This document shows positions 63,319 through 64,000 of a DNA stretch of 64,000 nucleotides, one piece after another. A model generated the notes under the pieces. That model had not been told where the DNA came from. It saw only the letters and a program-made list of their open reading frames with translations, and made no database searches. The DNA comes from Echeneis naucrates. Its lineage: Eukaryota > Chordata > Actinopteri > Carangiformes > Echeneidae. Location of the stretch: positions 3,389,501 through 3,453,500 of the forward strand of contig NC_042514.1 in the NCBI RefSeq assembly GCF_900963305.1, in the 5' to 3' direction. The stretch's first letter is position 1; every line of letters starts with the position of its first letter. Both the position numbers and the translations under genes were made by a program.

Positions 63319-64000
63319 CAGAAGGGGTAGAAAGAACCCTAGCCCATTTTCAGTGTTCGTGATGAAGGACCTGACCATTCCCATCATGGACAGTATGGAG
63401 GAAATGCTCCCCTTCTTAGGCAGAAATGCTGAGCTGAAGCAGACTCAGGCTGGGTGGCCATCTGCCTCGACCAGCAGGAGTATGATGGAACAGAACAGAA
63501 ATGTTACTAGATATCAGTTGATTTTTTTTTTTTTACTGAGCTGGGCGGCGGCGGTTTGTCCGAGGCCACCCTGGTAACGATGGAAGCGGCTGATTTGCTG
63601 AGATGTGGGAGTCTGTGTACTCCCTTTCCTGACTCCTTGTTCTTTGTCCTCCAGCTGAGAAACAGGCTGGTCCTTTTCCTCTCTCTTCTTTTTATCCTCC
63701 AACACTTGAGGCCTGTGGAAATACGAGCAAGTCTTTCTCCTCCTGCTCCTTCAGCTGGCCGTATTCTCTCTGAGTTTGGTGTTGGACTTCCTGGACTGCA
63801 CCTGCAGGTTGTTGTTGCTGCTCTCAGTGGTTCTTCTGTTAGTAATCAAATTCTTCTACCTGTGTGATACATTCATGAACTGATGGTAAAAGAAACCTAC
63901 CGTTCATTTTTGGATGGAGCACCTATTGAGTTGAGGTTAAAAGAACAAGGTTTATGGATTTTCCTTTGGGGTCTGTGAAGGCCACTGACCTACCTGACAG
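63319..64000. other. Unassigned right-edge sequence
   Basis: No gene could be assigned. The minus strand between about 63550 and 63800 reads as Gln/Glu/Lys-rich peptide pieces (for example KKREEKDQPVSQLEDKEQ) in more than one frame, and the plus strand has open frames of 90-100 codons. In human the next gene after NDUFB5 is USP13, but nothing here resembles it. It could be a decayed exon of a coiled-coil protein gene, or chance. Confidence 0.3.

Overview
The window is nuclear DNA from a ray-finned fish, most likely a teleost. Compact multi-exon vertebrate genes sit in AT-rich, microsatellite-rich spacers, and several short interspersed repeats look like common teleost families. No bacterial, viral or organellar genes are seen. 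By splicing exons by eye (GT-AG sites, reading phase and family length as guides) I read eight complete protein-coding genes and the 5' end of a ninth.

Left part (1-13 kb): the first exons of clcc1 on the minus strand, then complete ftsj3 (21 coding exons, 866 aa, pre-rRNA 2'-O-methyltransferase) and plaat1 (about 169 aa, LRAT-type phospholipase/acyltransferase), both also minus. Centre left (13-38 kb): mfn1 on plus (17 coding exons, 758 aa, outer mitochondrial membrane fusion GTPase) runs tail-to-tail into gnb4 on minus (9 coding exons, 340 aa, G-protein beta subunit), which has a long 3'UTR and a distant non-coding first exon. The stretch 38.7-44.6 kb is gene-poor and holds two candidate regulatory clusters.

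Right part (44.6-63 kb): an uninterrupted 542-codon aldh7a1 reading frame on minus, head-to-head with actl6a on plus (14 coding exons, 429 aa, BAF/INO80/NuA4 actin-like subunit, one intron with U12-type signals). Then come mrpl47 (minus, 252 aa) and ndufb5 (plus, 185 aa), which share a second divergent promoter. The last kilobase holds a small tRNA-derived repeat with clear target-site duplications and unrecognised sequence.

The order mfn1-gnb4-actl6a-mrpl47-ndufb5 matches the human 3q26.3 gene order as I know it. The lineage novelty inside this block is aldh7a1: one coding exon where the human gene has many, an intact frame and mitochondrial leader, and a separate 5'UTR exon lying in the actl6a promoter. 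The most economical reading is an old, functional retrogene that took over a housekeeping divergent promoter. Four genes here serve mitochondria (mfn1, aldh7a1, mrpl47, ndufb5), but nothing in the sequence shows that they work as one system. I found no new mobile system, CRISPR, RNA gene or gene cluster of unknown type.
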